Assembly: GCF_037911135.1 (NCBI RefSeq)
Contig: NZ_JBBLYU010000002.1
Span: 434,001 to 498,000, forward strand
DNA from: Phaeobacter sp. A36a-5a
GTDB lineage: Bacteria; Pseudomonadota; Alphaproteobacteria; Rhodobacterales; Rhodobacteraceae
Length of the DNA stretch: 64,000 bases
Reading direction: 5' to 3'
Under the pieces are notes generated by a model, which was not told where the DNA came from, did not search any database, and saw nothing but the letters and a program-made list of their open reading frames with translations. Position numbers and translations under genes: made by a program. Every line of letters starts with the position of its first letter. Position 1 is the first letter of the stretch. Positions 8,858 through 18,178 of the stretch are shown here, piece after piece.

Positions 8858-9324
8858 CCGAGGGCAAGCCGACACGACAGTTCACCGGCTGGCACGCGCT
8901 TATGATCTTCGGCGGCGCCTTCACCGTGATCATCGCTGTCAATATCGCACTGGCGGTCAATGCGGTGCGGACGTTTCCCGGGCTGGAGGTCAAGAACAGC
9001 TATGTCGCAAGCCAGAGCTTCGATGCCCGTCGCGATGCGCAGCAGGCTCTGGGCTGGTCAGTCTATGCCTCGGCCGCCGGGGATCAGGTGAAACTGGAGA
9101 TCACCGATGCCAATGGCGCACCGGTTGAGGTGGCACATTTGGCAGCGACACTCGGCCGTGCCACCCATGTGAAGGATGATCAGACACCTGATTTTCGCTT
9201 TGACGGTACGGCCTATGTCGCAGCTGCGCAGCTGAGCGCGGGCAATTGGAACATCCGAATGGTGGCCCGGGCCGAGGATGGCACCGAATTCACGCAGCGG
9301 GTCATCCTGCATGTGGCGCGGTAA
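8854..9324 (+). CDS. ccoH: cbb3 oxidase assembly protein CcoH (FixH family)
   Basis: A 156-residue protein with one N-terminal membrane helix (about 14-36) and a periplasmic beta-rich domain, the FixH layout. CcoH associates with assembly intermediates of cbb3 oxidase and may aid copper insertion. Its ATGA start overlaps the ccoG stop, and ccoI follows after six bases. Confidence 0.92.
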   Translation: MTEGKPTRQFTGWHALMIFGGAFTVIIAVNIALAVNAVRTFPGLEVKNSYVASQSFDARRDAQQALGWSVYASAAGDQVKLEITDANGAPVEVAHLAATLGRATHVKDDQTPDFRFDGTAYVAAAQLSAGNWNIRMVARAEDGTEFTQRVILHVAR

Positions 9325-9330
9325 CTGGCC

Positions 9331-11511
9331 ATGAGCACCGCCTTTGGCCCCCAACTGGCCGCATGCCCCGGCTGCGTCGCAGCGCCAAACGGCGCGGTTG
9401 AGCAGGCGCCGACCGAGGCACGTTTGGCCCTGTCGCTGCCCAGTATTCATTGTCAGGCCTGCATCTCCACGGTGGAGCGGGGTCTGAATGCGGTGCCGGG
9501 CGTGCGGAGCGCTCGGGTCAATCTCACTCTGAAACGCGCGCTGATTGAGGCCGATCCCGAGGTGCGTGCGCTTGATCTGGTGCCAGTATTGGAACAGCTT
9601 GGGTTCGAGGCGCACGAGCTTGACCTGTCGGCGTTGGGCGCGACCGAGACCGATCGGGCGGGACGTGAGCTGCTGATGCGTCTGGCGGTGGCCTTCTTCG
9701 CGTCGATGAATGTGATGCTGCTGTCGGTCTCGGTCTGGTCAGGGGCAAGCGATGCAACCCGTGACATGTTCCACTGGATCTCTGCGGCGATCACCTTCCC
9801 GGCGATCCTCTTCGCCGGGCAGCCTTTTTTTCGCAACGCCTGGCAGGCCTTGCGGGTGGGGCGGCTCAATATGGATGTGCCGATTGTTCTGGCAATCGTC
9901 CTGGCGCTGGTGACCTCTCTGTGGGAGACCTCGCTCTCTGGTGAACACGCCTATTTCGACGCGGCGCTGACATTGACGTTCTTCCTGCTGGCCGGTCGCT
10001 ATCTGGACCATCGTACCCGCGCCGTGGCGCGTTCTGCGGCCGAGGAACTGGCGGCACTGGAGGTCCCGCGTGCCCTGCGGCTGGATGAGGCCGGGCAACC
10101 GGCGGAGGTTGCCGTTGCCGATCTGGCCATTGACGATCGTATTCTGGTACGCCCGGGCGGTCGGATGCCTGTGGATGGTGTCGTCCTGGACGGGCAGTCG
10201 GAACTGGATCGCTCTTTGCTGACCGGTGAAACGCTGCCGGTTTTTGCCGAAGTTGGGAGCCTTGTTTCGGCGGGTGAGGTCAATCTGACCGGACCCTTGA
10301 TTGTGCGCGCGACCGCCGTCGGGGCCGAGAGTTCCCTGCATCAGCTTGCCGATCTGGTCGCCATCGCAGAGTCCGGGCGGTCACGCTATACCTCGCTGGC
10401 GGATCGCGCGGCGAAGCTATATGCGCCCGGGGTTCATATCCTGTCCGCGCTGGCCTTCCTTGGCTGGTATCTCTTTACCTTCGACATGCGAGTGGCGCTG
10501 AATATTGCCGCTGCGGTGCTTATCATCACCTGTCCCTGCGCGCTGGGGCTGGCGGTCCCTGCGGTGACAACTGCAGCCTCGGGGCGGCTGTTCAAAAAAG
10601 GCATGTTGATCAAACACGCAACTGCGCTGGAACGTCTTGCTGAGGTTGATATCGTGGTGTTCGATAAGACCGGCACGCTGACCAATGGCAACCCTCAATG
10701 CGATGACTTCGACCAGCTGTCTCTGCCAGATCAGCGGTTAGCCTATGCGCTGGCACAGGGGTCTGATCATCCGCTGTCGGTTGCAATCTGCCGTGCTGCG
10801 GAACAGGCCGGGATTGAGCCTGCGTTGCTGACAAGGCAGGAAGAGATACCGGGATTTGGCACCGAGGGGCAGCACGGGGGGCAGCGGGTGCGTCTGGGGC
10901 GCGCGGCATGGGTCGGCGCGGCGCCGGGGCAGAAGACCGCCGCCTATCTTGATCGCGGTGATGGTGCGCCACAGGCTTTGACGTTTTCGGATAGTCTGCG
11001 TCCCGGCGCCGCTGCGGCAGTAGAAGCGTTGCAGGCGGCGGGGAAGGACGTCTGGCTGATTTCGGGTGACACTGAAGGAGCGGTGAGCGAAGTTGCAGGC
11101 CGCCTCGGGATCCAGAACTGGATGGCCTCCGCCTTGCCGCAGGATAAATGCGATCAGGTCTCGGCCCTGTCCAGCGCGGGCCACCGGGTGCTGATGGTCG
11201 GTGATGGTTTGAATGACACTGCTGCGTTGGCGACAGCACATGTGTCCATTTCGCCCGCTTCGGCGCTGGATGCAGCGCGGGTTGCGTCGGATATCGTTCT
11301 GCTGGGACAGGATCTGGCCCCCATAGCCGAGGCCTGCAATGTCGCGCAGAAGGCAACACGACGCATTCGCGAGAACTTTCGCATTGCGACACTCTACAAC
11401 GTGATCGCGGTTCCCTTGGCGGTGGCAGGGCTTGCGACCCCTCTTGTGGCTGCCTTGGCGATGTCGACATCGTCGATTACAGTATCCCTGAACGCGTTGC
11501 GCCTGCGCTGA
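9331..11511 (+). CDS. ccoI: Copper-transporting P1B-type ATPase CcoI (FixI family)
   Basis: A 726-residue copper export ATPase that supplies copper for assembly of the cbb3 binuclear centre. Domains in order: a cysteine-containing head (CPGC), a heavy-metal-associated domain with HCQAC, eight predicted membrane helices including the metal-path motif TCPCALGLAVP, the actuator TGE (LLTGETLPV), the phosphorylation loop DKTGTLT, and the hinge GDGLNDTAAL. It differs from the second P-type ATPase in this window (22786), which has a zinc/cadmium-type signature. Part of ccoGHIS. Confidence 0.93.
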   Translation: MSTAFGPQLAACPGCVAAPNGAVEQAPTEARLALSLPSIHCQACISTVERGLNAVPGVRSARVNLTLKRALIEADPEVRALDLVPVLEQLGFEAHELDLSALGATETDRAGRELLMRLAVAFFASMNVMLLSVSVWSGASDATRDMFHWISAAITFPAILFAGQPFFRNAWQALRVGRLNMDVPIVLAIVLALVTSLWETSLSGEHAYFDAALTLTFFLLAGRYLDHRTRAVARSAAEELAALEVPRALRLDEAGQPAEVAVADLAIDDRILVRPGGRMPVDGVVLDGQSELDRSLLTGETLPVFAEVGSLVSAGEVNLTGPLIVRATAVGAESSLHQLADLVAIAESGRSRYTSLADRAAKLYAPGVHILSALAFLGWYLFTFDMRVALNIAAAVLIITCPCALGLAVPAVTTAASGRLFKKGMLIKHATALERLAEVDIVVFDKTGTLTNGNPQCDDFDQLSLPDQRLAYALAQGSDHPLSVAICRAAEQAGIEPALLTRQEEIPGFGTEGQHGGQRVRLGRAAWVGAAPGQKTAAYLDRGDGAPQALTFSDSLRPGAAAAVEALQAAGKDVWLISGDTEGAVSEVAGRLGIQNWMASALPQDKCDQVSALSSAGHRVLMVGDGLNDTAALATAHVSISPASALDAARVASDIVLLGQDLAPIAEACNVAQKATRRIRENFRIATLYNVIAVPLAVAGLATPLVAALAMSTSSITVSLNALRLR

Positions 11512-11554
11512 TGATGACCGCAGGCGACCGGCAGGCCAATTCAAGAGAGCCAAG

Positions 11555-11713
11555 ATGAGCGTACTTACCTATCTGATACCGATCTCCCTTTTCCTGGGGG
11601 GCGTGGGACTTGTCGGTTTTCTCTATACTGTGCGCTCGAACCAATATGACGATCCAGAAGGTGATGCGCGCAGGATTCTCAGCGACGAATGGGATGATCA
11701 CCCCAAGCCGTGA
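11555..11713 (+). CDS. ccoS: cbb3 oxidase maturation protein CcoS
   Basis: A 52-residue protein starting MSVLTYLIPISLFLGG, with one N-terminal membrane helix and a tail with YDDPEGDARRIL, the conserved CcoS signature. CcoS is needed for cofactor insertion into CcoN. It follows ccoI by 43 bases behind a GAGAG site and is followed by a strong terminator, closing the ccoGHIS operon. It is short enough to be missed by length-filtered gene calls. Confidence 0.92.
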   Translation: MSVLTYLIPISLFLGGVGLVGFLYTVRSNQYDDPEGDARRILSDEWDDHPKP

Positions 11714-11747
11714 TTGAACGCTCGCGTGATGGCACGGACCTGCAAAA

Positions 11748-11775
11748 GAAAAGGCGCCTTCTGGCGCCTTTTCTT
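11748..11775 (+). terminator. Rho-independent terminator after ccoGHIS
   Basis: An 11-bp stem GAAAAGGCGCC/GGCGCCTTTTC with a four-base loop; the A/T flanks make it work in both directions, serving the convergent carboxypeptidase gene as well. Confidence 0.85.
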
Positions 11776-11794
11776 ATTGGCTTTGTGGCCCGCT

Positions 11795-13375
11795 TCAGGA
11801 GGGGCCGACCGTTTCGCAGGTGATGTTGCGGGCAGAGAGGCGGCGGCAGGCGAGGGCCGCACTCTCCTTGGTCATGCCAAGAAAATTGGCATCAAAGCCA
11901 CGAGGTGTCTTAACAACTTTGCGCAGGCTGCCATCGAGGGTTGCCATTTCGGCAAGTGCCGTGCGCAGCAGCACTTTTTCGGCCTGATAGCGGCTGCCGT
12001 AGCGGCCTACGTTGATACCCCAGTAGCGCCCGCCCGAGGTTGAAAGCCGGGTGACAACCACCGGTTCCGGCTCGGCTGCGGTCTGGTTCGTGGCCAGCCG
12101 TGCCGGACGGGCCATGGGGCGCAGACCTACAAAGGGGCGTGGCCTGGCAATCGGAGCAGCCGTTTGTTCGGCTACGGCCGCTACGATTTCTGCCTCGGCG
12201 ATGGCCGCCGTGATGCTGGCCTGTAGAACATCGCGATCCAGCTTCGGCGGTGCCTCTGCTGCTGGGATTTCGCTGGTGGTCGTCTCAGTCTCAGCCTCGG
12301 TCTGAGCCTCGGCCAGCACTGATGCGGCCTCAGGTTCCGCGGCGCCTGGACGGCGTCTGGGGCGCAGGCTGGTTTTCACCAGACCCGAGACGCGAATGGT
12401 CTTGCCCGCCGCCCCGTCGGCTGCGGGTTCGTCAGCGCTGGCCAGCTGGGTGCCAAGACCACGATTGCCCTGATAGGGCGGGCGCGCCGGCCGCCGCAAT
12501 TTGGCGCTGCTTGGCGCGCGGCGAAACCCAAGATCGAGGAGTTCGGCGACTTTGGCATTACGAGAGGTTGATGATTTGCCGCCAAAAACAGTGGCAATGA
12601 TCCGTTCGTTGCCACGTTCTGCGGAGGCGACGAGATTGAAACCTGCGGCCCGGGTGTAGCCGGTCTTGATCCCGTCGGCACCGCGATAGGCCGCAAGAAG
12701 ACGACGGTTGGTGTTGGGCACGTTGCGCACACCGGCATCCGCCGAACGGCGCGAGAACAGATTGTAATACTCGGGATAATCATAGAGCAGATGCCGCCCG
12801 AGCGTGGTCATGTCACGCGCGGTGGACAGATGCCCGTTCTGGGTGAGGCCATGGGCGTTTTTGAAGGTGGTGCGAGACATCCCAAGCGCCTTGGCCGTGC
12901 GGGTCATGCGGCGCGCGAAGGCGGCTTCCGATCCGGCGAGTGTCTCGCCAATGGCAGTGGCGGCATCATTGGCGGATTTTACGGCAGCGGCCCGAATTAG
13001 GTAGCGAAAGGCGATGCGCTGTCCGGCCTTTAAACCCAGTTTCGATGGTTGCTCGGATGCGGCGTTACGGCTGATCTTCACCTCTGTATCGATGCTAATC
13101 TCGCCGTTGCGAATGGCTTCAAACGCAATATAGAGCGTCATCATCTTGGTCAGCGAGGCCGGGTGCAGCCGGGTGTCTGCATTTCGGGAGTGCAGGACTT
13201 CGCCCGTCCGGGCGTCGATGACCATCGCGGCATAGGGGGCTGCCATCGCACTGGGCGGCGCAGTTGCGACCATCGATAGGAAAATAACCAGTCCCAAAAC
13301 CCAACGCCCCAAACGGGAATACACCCGCAAAGCGCGGATCAGCGGAGTCCGCCTGACCTGCACGATATCTGCCAT
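11795..13375 (-). CDS. D-alanyl-D-alanine carboxypeptidase (penicillin-binding protein) with C-terminal SPOR domain
   Basis: A 526-residue exported enzyme that trims the terminal D-alanine of peptidoglycan stem peptides. A hydrophobic segment (about 27-46, ending AMAA) is the signal sequence. The S11/PBP5-type domain shows all three motifs: SLTK (74-77), SAN (134-136) and KTG (237-239). An acidic, Ala/Glu/Thr-rich linker follows (about 300-440), then a SPOR domain (about 448-526, WGINVGRYGSRYQAEK) that binds denuded glycan at division sites. The start has an AAGAGG site five bases upstream. Confidence 0.92.
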   Translation of the reverse strand: MADIVQVRRTPLIRALRVYSRLGRWVLGLVIFLSMVATAPPSAMAAPYAAMVIDARTGEVLHSRNADTRLHPASLTKMMTLYIAFEAIRNGEISIDTEVKISRNAASEQPSKLGLKAGQRIAFRYLIRAAAVKSANDAATAIGETLAGSEAAFARRMTRTAKALGMSRTTFKNAHGLTQNGHLSTARDMTTLGRHLLYDYPEYYNLFSRRSADAGVRNVPNTNRRLLAAYRGADGIKTGYTRAAGFNLVASAERGNERIIATVFGGKSSTSRNAKVAELLDLGFRRAPSSAKLRRPARPPYQGNRGLGTQLASADEPAADGAAGKTIRVSGLVKTSLRPRRRPGAAEPEAASVLAEAQTEAETETTTSEIPAAEAPPKLDRDVLQASITAAIAEAEIVAAVAEQTAAPIARPRPFVGLRPMARPARLATNQTAAEPEPVVVTRLSTSGGRYWGINVGRYGSRYQAEKVLLRTALAEMATLDGSLRKVVKTPRGFDANFLGMTKESAALACRRLSARNITCETVGPS

Positions 13376-13503
13376 TTTTGCCTCTTGTCGCCGGTTTTCC
13401 GACTGACGTTTTTGCCTGTATTAAAAAAGCGTAGCACAGGGTCACTTTGGAATAAACAGCCCGGTTTTTAAGGAAAAATCGAGTTCAGAGTTTGCTCTTC
13501 GAC

Positions 13504-13537
13504 ATCTAGTGGTGCGCTGCAATGATGACCACTAGAT
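13504..13537. repeat. Perfect 10-bp inverted repeat in a 322-base gap
   Basis: ATCTAGTGGT (13504-13513) and ACCACTAGAT (13528-13537) flank a 14-base spacer in the gap 13376-13697. No T run follows on either strand, so it is more like an operator than a terminator. A near-CtrA pattern (TTAA-N7-TTAG) sits at about 13549-13563. The rest of the gap shows no gene. Confidence 0.6.
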
Positions 13538-13697
13538 CGGCGGTTGGTTAAGGAAGTGTTAGCGAAAAAAATTGCCGCGGCGCGTGCTATTGGCGGTTGC
13601 ACGCCTGCGTCTGGTGCCCTGCTGCAACAAGGCACGGCCGACACGCCGCCCATTGAGCGATTCCAGCAGGGCATGACGGGCTGAATCCGCGAGTCTG

Positions 13698-14024
13698 TCA
13701 GGGGTGATGCGGTCCTGTCGTGTAGAAAGGGCCCATGTCGGCCAGCTCCAGAGAAAAGGCGCAGGGGGTGGAGATTCGTGCTGTGATTGCGGTTTTCAAC
13801 GCCGCAAGCAGCCTGTTGGAAAACGCGGCATCGCGATGGGGTTTCACCAGAACGGAGACCTTCACCACAACATGGCTGTGATGATAGGCGTCGGTCGGAT
13901 AGCCGCGTCCCTTGCAATCACCGGCCCCATCGTCGTGGGATAGGATGACCTGTTCGATTTCTGCCAGGATCGCGGGGATGTCGAGATCCAGATCGCTGCT
14001 GTATTTGATTTCGGCGTGGGGCAT
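13698..14024 (-). CDS. 5-carboxymethyl-2-hydroxymuconate isomerase-like tautomerase
   Basis: A 108-residue protein starting MPHAEIKYSSDLDLD. After removal of Met the terminal proline is the catalytic base of the tautomerase superfamily, and the MPHxxxxYS opening and length fit the CHMI (HpaF-type) family. In homoprotocatechuate breakdown CHMI isomerises a ring-cleavage product, but no other genes of that pathway are here, so its substrate is unknown. It lies 50 bases downstream of the HAD gene on the same strand and may be cotranscribed with it. Confidence 0.75.
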   Translation of the reverse strand: MPHAEIKYSSDLDLDIPAILAEIEQVILSHDDGAGDCKGRGYPTDAYHHSHVVVKVSVLVKPHRDAAFSNRLLAALKTAITARISTPCAFSLELADMGPFYTTGPHHP

Positions 14025-14074
14025 TGGTGTGTCCGTTTGTTAGGTGATGAAGGCGAGAGTCGCGACAGCGCGGA

Positions 14075-14788
14075 TCAGCCGATCTCGGCCACCAGCGCGG
14101 GCAGTGCGCCCAGATCCGCGATTTCGGTGTATCGAGGGCTATGGGTCGGCGCCGGAGCAAACTCGACCTCCCAGATCAATCCATGCGGCACATATGTGCC
14201 CCAGCCGCCTGCCTCGATTGCCGGGACCACGTCCGAGCGCATGGAATTGCCAACCATCATCGCCCGCTCCGCGCCATCGCCGTGGCGCAGGAAAATATCG
14301 GCATAGATCTGCGGCGTCTTCTCCGAGACGATTTCGACCCCGTCGAACAGATCACCCAGCCCGGATTGCGCCAGCTTGCGCTCCTGATCCAGCAGGTCGC
14401 CTTTTGTGACCAGCACTACGCGGTGGCTGTCGGCCAGAGCTTCAACCGCTGTCCGCGCGTTCTCTAACAGCTCGATAGGGTAGGATAGCATCATCTGCCC
14501 GGCGGTGATCAGCTCCTGTATGACGCAGGCAGGCACCTGGGCTTCTGTCACGTCAATGGCGGTTTCAATCATCGACAGGGTGAACCCCTTAACGCCATAT
14601 CCATAACGCCCGAGGTTCTGTTTTTCCGCTGCCAGCAGCCGCTCCCCCAAAGCCTGCGAATCGAGATCATCGGGAACGTGATCCATAAGCAATTCGGCAA
14701 AGCGGTCCTGGGTGATGCGGAAAAATCGTTCATCATGCCAAAGGGTATCATCGGCATCGAAGCCAATTGTTGTCAATTTTCGAGTCAA
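14075..14788 (-). CDS. HAD-family hydrolase (phosphatase)
   Basis: A 237-residue soluble enzyme with the haloacid dehalogenase motifs: nucleophile pair in GFDADDTLW (D12, D14), the threonine motif VLVTKGD, a lysine in VSEKTPQIY, and the acidic pair region [14 protein letters not shown] long helical cap lies between motifs I and II, as in phosphoglycolate-phosphatase-like and nucleotidase-like HADs; the substrate cannot be read from sequence. The start is TTG at 14788, with GAGAG seven bases upstream; a second in-frame TTG at 14776 is possible. Confidence 0.82.
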   Translation of the reverse strand: MTRKLTTIGFDADDTLWHDERFFRITQDRFAELLMDHVPDDLDSQALGERLLAAEKQNLGRYGYGVKGFTLSMIETAIDVTEAQVPACVIQELITAGQMMLSYPIELLENARTAVEALADSHRVVLVTKGDLLDQERKLAQSGLGDLFDGVEIVSEKTPQIYADIFLRHGDGAERAMMVGNSMRSDVVPAIEAGGWGTYVPHGLIWEVEFAPAPTHSPRYTEIADLGALPALVAEIG

Positions 14789-14876
14789 TCCGACACTCTC
14801 AATCCCTTTTCCTATCCATCAGAAAGGCTATATAAGCGGGACATCAAAATCCATCCACGATCGGAAGTCTGTGCCA

Positions 14877-15218
14877 ATGCTGCCAACGCCAGTTATGATG
14901 TCGGATCATTCAGATGACGATACCGATCTCGGTGTCCTGACCAAGACCCGACCCAAAACGCAGCGCCCGCCGCGCTACAAGGTGCTGTTGCTGAATGACG
15001 ATTACACTCCGATGGAGTTCGTGGTTATGGTGTTGGAACGGTTCTTCAGCATGACCCATGCCGAGGCCTTCGAAGTGATGCTCACCGTTCACAAGAAAGG
15101 CGTCGCGGTGGTCGGCGTTTTCAGCCATGAGATCGCCGAGACAAAAGTGGGGCAAGTGATGGATTTTGCCCACCGCCATCAGCATCCGTTGCAATGCACG
15201 ATGGAAAAAGAAGAATAA
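14877..15218 (+). CDS. clpS: ATP-dependent Clp protease adaptor ClpS
   Basis: A 113-residue adaptor that hands N-degron substrates to ClpA. The core [20 protein letters not shown] holds the substrate-pocket residues (the NDDYTPM motif), and the conserved VHKKG and FSHEIAETK segments follow. I place the start at 14877 after GGAAG; the methionines at 14895 and 14898 are alternatives, since the first 20 residues are variable in the family. Here clpS is not followed by clpA but by an rRNA methyltransferase gene. Confidence 0.93.
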   Translation: MLPTPVMMSDHSDDDTDLGVLTKTRPKTQRPPRYKVLLLNDDYTPMEFVVMVLERFFSMTHAEAFEVMLTVHKKGVAVVGVFSHEIAETKVGQVMDFAHRHQHPLQCTMEKEE

Positions 15219-15232
15219 AAAGAGGCTTTTAG

Positions 15233-16225
15233 ATGTCTGTTCGCCTGTCCCTGGCCGTCGAGACGGGCGGATTTTCCGTGCCCGACTCCGGCCGCATCGT
15301 TGTGTTTCAACCGCTTTCCGACCTTGACCTGTCGGCGCTGCCAAAAGAGCGGCTGCTGATCGTACAACCCTTTGCGCCCGATCATATTGCGCTGGCGGGC
15401 CAAGGCTACGATTGCGTGCCCGAACTGCCTGCGGACGAGCGGTTCGCGGCAGCGGTTGTTCTCTTGCCACGGGCGAAGGCTCTGGCGCGCGCGCTGTTGG
15501 CCAAGGCCGCCGGGGTCTGCGACGGCCCCGTGCTTGTCGATGGTGGCAAGACCGATGGGGTCGATTCGGTGCTGAAGGCGCTGCGTGCCCGCACCGAAGT
15601 GTCGGCCCCGATATCAAAGGCACACGGCAAGGCGTTCTGGTTCGACGCGACGCACTCCGATCTGGCGGACTGGCAGGGCGCAGCTGCCCAGGTCGAGGGT
15701 GGTTTTCAGACGGCTCCCGGTGTGTTCTCCGCCGATGGCATTGATCCGGCTTCGGCTCTGCTGGTCGCCGCACTGCCGGAGAAGCTGGGCCGCAATGTGG
15801 TCGATCTTGGGGCCGGGTGGGGCTATCTCGCCGCTGCGATCCTGCAACGCGAGGGCGTGACGGCGCTGCATCTGATTGAGGCCGATCATAATGCCCTCAG
15901 CTGTGCGCGAAAGAACGTCAGCGATCCCCGCGCCCACTTCCACTGGGCCGATGCCCGCAGCTGGTCTGCGCCAGAACGGGTTGATTGCGTCATCTCCAAT
16001 CCGCCGTTCCACACTGGGCGCACGGCAGAACCGTCGCTCGGACAGGCGTTTATCACTGCGGCGTCCGGTATGCTGGCACCGTCAGGGTCGCTCTGGATTG
16101 TTGCAAACCGGCATCTGCCATATGAGGCGACGCTTGCCGAGCAGTTCGTAACAGTCGATGAGGTCGCCGGGGACAATCGGTTCAAGGTGCTGCGGGCCAG
16201 CCGACCGCGTCGTCACCGTCGCTGA
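15233..16225 (+). CDS. RsmC-like class I SAM methyltransferase (16S rRNA guanine-N2)
   Basis: A 330-residue protein with two tandem Rossmann-like halves: a degenerate N-terminal half (1 to about 160) and a catalytic C-terminal half with the SAM motif VVDLGAGWGYLAAAI (about 185-200), an acidic ribose contact (LIEADHNAL), and the N-methylation motif NPPFHTG. This duplicated architecture is that of RsmC, which methylates G1207 of 16S rRNA. Starts 14 bases after clpS with a GAGG site. RsmC and the related RlmG are hard to tell apart by eye. Confidence 0.8.
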   Translation: MSVRLSLAVETGGFSVPDSGRIVVFQPLSDLDLSALPKERLLIVQPFAPDHIALAGQGYDCVPELPADERFAAAVVLLPRAKALARALLAKAAGVCDGPVLVDGGKTDGVDSVLKALRARTEVSAPISKAHGKAFWFDATHSDLADWQGAAAQVEGGFQTAPGVFSADGIDPASALLVAALPEKLGRNVVDLGAGWGYLAAAILQREGVTALHLIEADHNALSCARKNVSDPRAHFHWADARSWSAPERVDCVISNPPFHTGRTAEPSLGQAFITAASGMLAPSGSLWIVANRHLPYEATLAEQFVTVDEVAGDNRFKVLRASRPRRHRR

Positions 16226-16331
16226 CAACGACCAAACACAAAGGGTGGTTCCCTTGTTTCTGTCGGCAGTCTAGGTTGCTGAAAAACGGGGTGGTGCCGT
16301 GGCGCCCCCCGGATCCTGACGGAGATCATTC

Positions 16332-17135
16332 ATGTCTTTTTCCATTTCCGGCAAAACGGCCATCGTCACCGGTTCGGCCAGTGGCATCGGTCTTGCCATT
16401 GGCAAGCAATTCGCAGCAGCCGGTGCCAATGTCATGTTTGCCGATACCGATGAGGCGGCGCTGCTGAGCGAGCTTGGCACGCAAGCGGATGAAAGCAATA
16501 TCCGGTACTTTGCCGGGGACCTTCGGGAACGGCTGACCATTGCCAATCTTTTGTCGGCAACCATTGATGCCTTCGACGATATCGACATCCTGGTCAATGG
16601 CGCACGGCAGGTGGTGCCGACCGATCCGCTCGACCCGGAAGACAAGTCGATGGAGCTGCTGCTCAACGAGACGCTGTTGCCGACCATGCGCCTGTCGCAA
16701 CAGGTGGCACGGCGGATGATCAAACAGGGTGAGCAACGCGACAATGGCGGGCCCAATGGCGCCATCATCAATCTGTCATCCATCGCCGCGCGCCGCTCGC
16801 ACCCGGAACTGCTGGCCTATTGTGTGGCCTCGGCTGCGCTTGATCAGTTGACCCGGTCGCTGTCGGTTTCGCTGGCCCCTCATAGGATCCGGGTCAACTC
16901 CATTGCGTTCGGCTCTGTAATGAGCGCGTCGATGCAGGCGACGCTCAAGGATAATCGCGCCTATCGGCAGGATATCGAACGCCATACCCCCTTGGGGCGT
17001 ATTGCCTCTCCCAGTGAACTGACCGAGGCGGCGCAGTTCCTGGCCTCTGACGCGGCGGCCTTTATGACAGGCCAGATCGTTACCCTGGACGGTGGCCGCA
17101 CGCTGCTGGACACTGTCGCGGTGCCGGTCCATTAA
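16332..17135 (+). CDS. Short-chain dehydrogenase/reductase-family protein lacking the catalytic lysine
   Basis: A 267-residue classical SDR fold: cofactor loop TGSASGIG (13-20), an acidic residue D38 that favours NAD over NADP, and the conserved Ser150 in NLSSIAA. The usual Y-x3-K motif reads Y163-C-V-A-S167, so the lysine is serine, and the structural NNAG motif reads NGAR (89-92). The C-terminal substrate region and GQIVTLDGG are intact. It may be catalytically altered or a regulatory member of the family. It lies 33 bases upstream of hemF on the same strand and could be cotranscribed. Confidence 0.85.
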   Translation: MSFSISGKTAIVTGSASGIGLAIGKQFAAAGANVMFADTDEAALLSELGTQADESNIRYFAGDLRERLTIANLLSATIDAFDDIDILVNGARQVVPTDPLDPEDKSMELLLNETLLPTMRLSQQVARRMIKQGEQRDNGGPNGAIINLSSIAARRSHPELLAYCVASAALDQLTRSLSVSLAPHRIRVNSIAFGSVMSASMQATLKDNRAYRQDIERHTPLGRIASPSELTEAAQFLASDAAAFMTGQIVTLDGGRTLLDTVAVPVH

Positions 17136-17168
17136 GCGGCTTTCACCTTTGCGCATATAGGCGACCAG

Positions 17169-18062
17169 ATGAGCATTGAAATGATCGACGAAAAAGCCCG
17201 AGCGGCAGCTTGGTTCAGATCCTTGCGTGATACGATTGTGGCCGCCTTCGAGGCGCTGGAAGACAGCCATGCCAGCGGCCCTTTCAGTGATCAGCCTGCC
17301 GGCCGTTTCGAGGTCAGCGAAACCACGCGCTCTGCCGAGGATGGCAGTGATGCCGGTGGTGGCCTGATGAGCGTGATGCGCGGCGGTCGCGTCTTTGAAA
17401 AGGTCGGCGTGAATATCTCTGAGGTCTACGGCACATTGGGTGAGCGCGCCCAGAATGCCATGGCGGCGCGCAAGGGCATTCCGGGGATGAAGGACGATCC
17501 GCGCTTCTGGGCCTCTGGCATCTCTCTTGTGGCACATATGCAGAACCCCCATGCCCCCGCGGTCCATATGAACACGCGGATGTTCTGGACCCCGCATGCC
17601 TGGTGGTTTGGCGGGGGGTCTGACCTGAATCCATGTATCGAATACGATGAGGACACCGCCCATTTCCACCGCATGCAGGAACAGCACTTGGCGGCCCATG
17701 GCGCCGGGCTGTATCCCCAGCTCAAGGCCTGGGCGGATGAGTATTTCTACATCCCTCACCGGCAGAGGGCGCGCGGGGTTGGCGGCATCTTCATGGATGA
17801 CCGCAATAGCGGCGACTGGGAGGCGGATTTCGCCCTGACGCAGGATATTGGCCGCGCCTTCCTTCCTGCCTATCTGCCGTTGGTCGAAAAACGCAGGCCG
17901 ATGGCATTTGGCGCAGCGGAGAAAGACGTCCAGCTGGTCCATCGCGGCCTCTATGCCGAGTATAATCTGGTCTATGACCGCGGCACCAAATTCGGCCTGG
18001 AAACCGGCCATGACGCCAATGCCGTCCTGATGAGCCTGCCGCCGATGGCGAAATGGGTCTGA
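17169..18062 (+). CDS. hemF: Oxygen-dependent coproporphyrinogen III oxidase
   Basis: A 297-residue cytoplasmic enzyme that decarboxylates two propionates of coproporphyrinogen III in haem synthesis. The conserved stretches SLVAHMQNPHAPAVHMNTR, WWFGGGSDLNPC, GVGGIFMDD and YDRGTKFGL are all present, and length is normal. Its oxygen-independent counterpart (HemN) is not in this window. Other haem genes (hemC, hemE) lie 1-2 kb downstream. Confidence 0.96.
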   Translation: MSIEMIDEKARAAAWFRSLRDTIVAAFEALEDSHASGPFSDQPAGRFEVSETTRSAEDGSDAGGGLMSVMRGGRVFEKVGVNISEVYGTLGERAQNAMAARKGIPGMKDDPRFWASGISLVAHMQNPHAPAVHMNTRMFWTPHAWWFGGGSDLNPCIEYDEDTAHFHRMQEQHLAAHGAGLYPQLKAWADEYFYIPHRQRARGVGGIFMDDRNSGDWEADFALTQDIGRAFLPAYLPLVEKRRPMAFGAAEKDVQLVHRGLYAEYNLVYDRGTKFGLETGHDANAVLMSLPPMAKWV

Positions 18063-18178
18063 TCAAGGCGCGCGATCTCCTGCTGATGGCGCGGGCGCGC
18101 TGTCTTGATCATTGCTCTGAACGGGCTGGCGGGCTTTACTGAACCAAAGCGAAAATCGCAGAGATCGGGCAGGTCGGG

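Noticed and set aside
7445-8875. 476-codon open frame opposite ccoG
   Set aside because: Shadow frame of ccoG; residue content is biased and not domain-like.
13549-13563. CtrA binding site TTAA-N7-TTAA
   Set aside because: The right half reads TTAG and a single such site is expected by chance.
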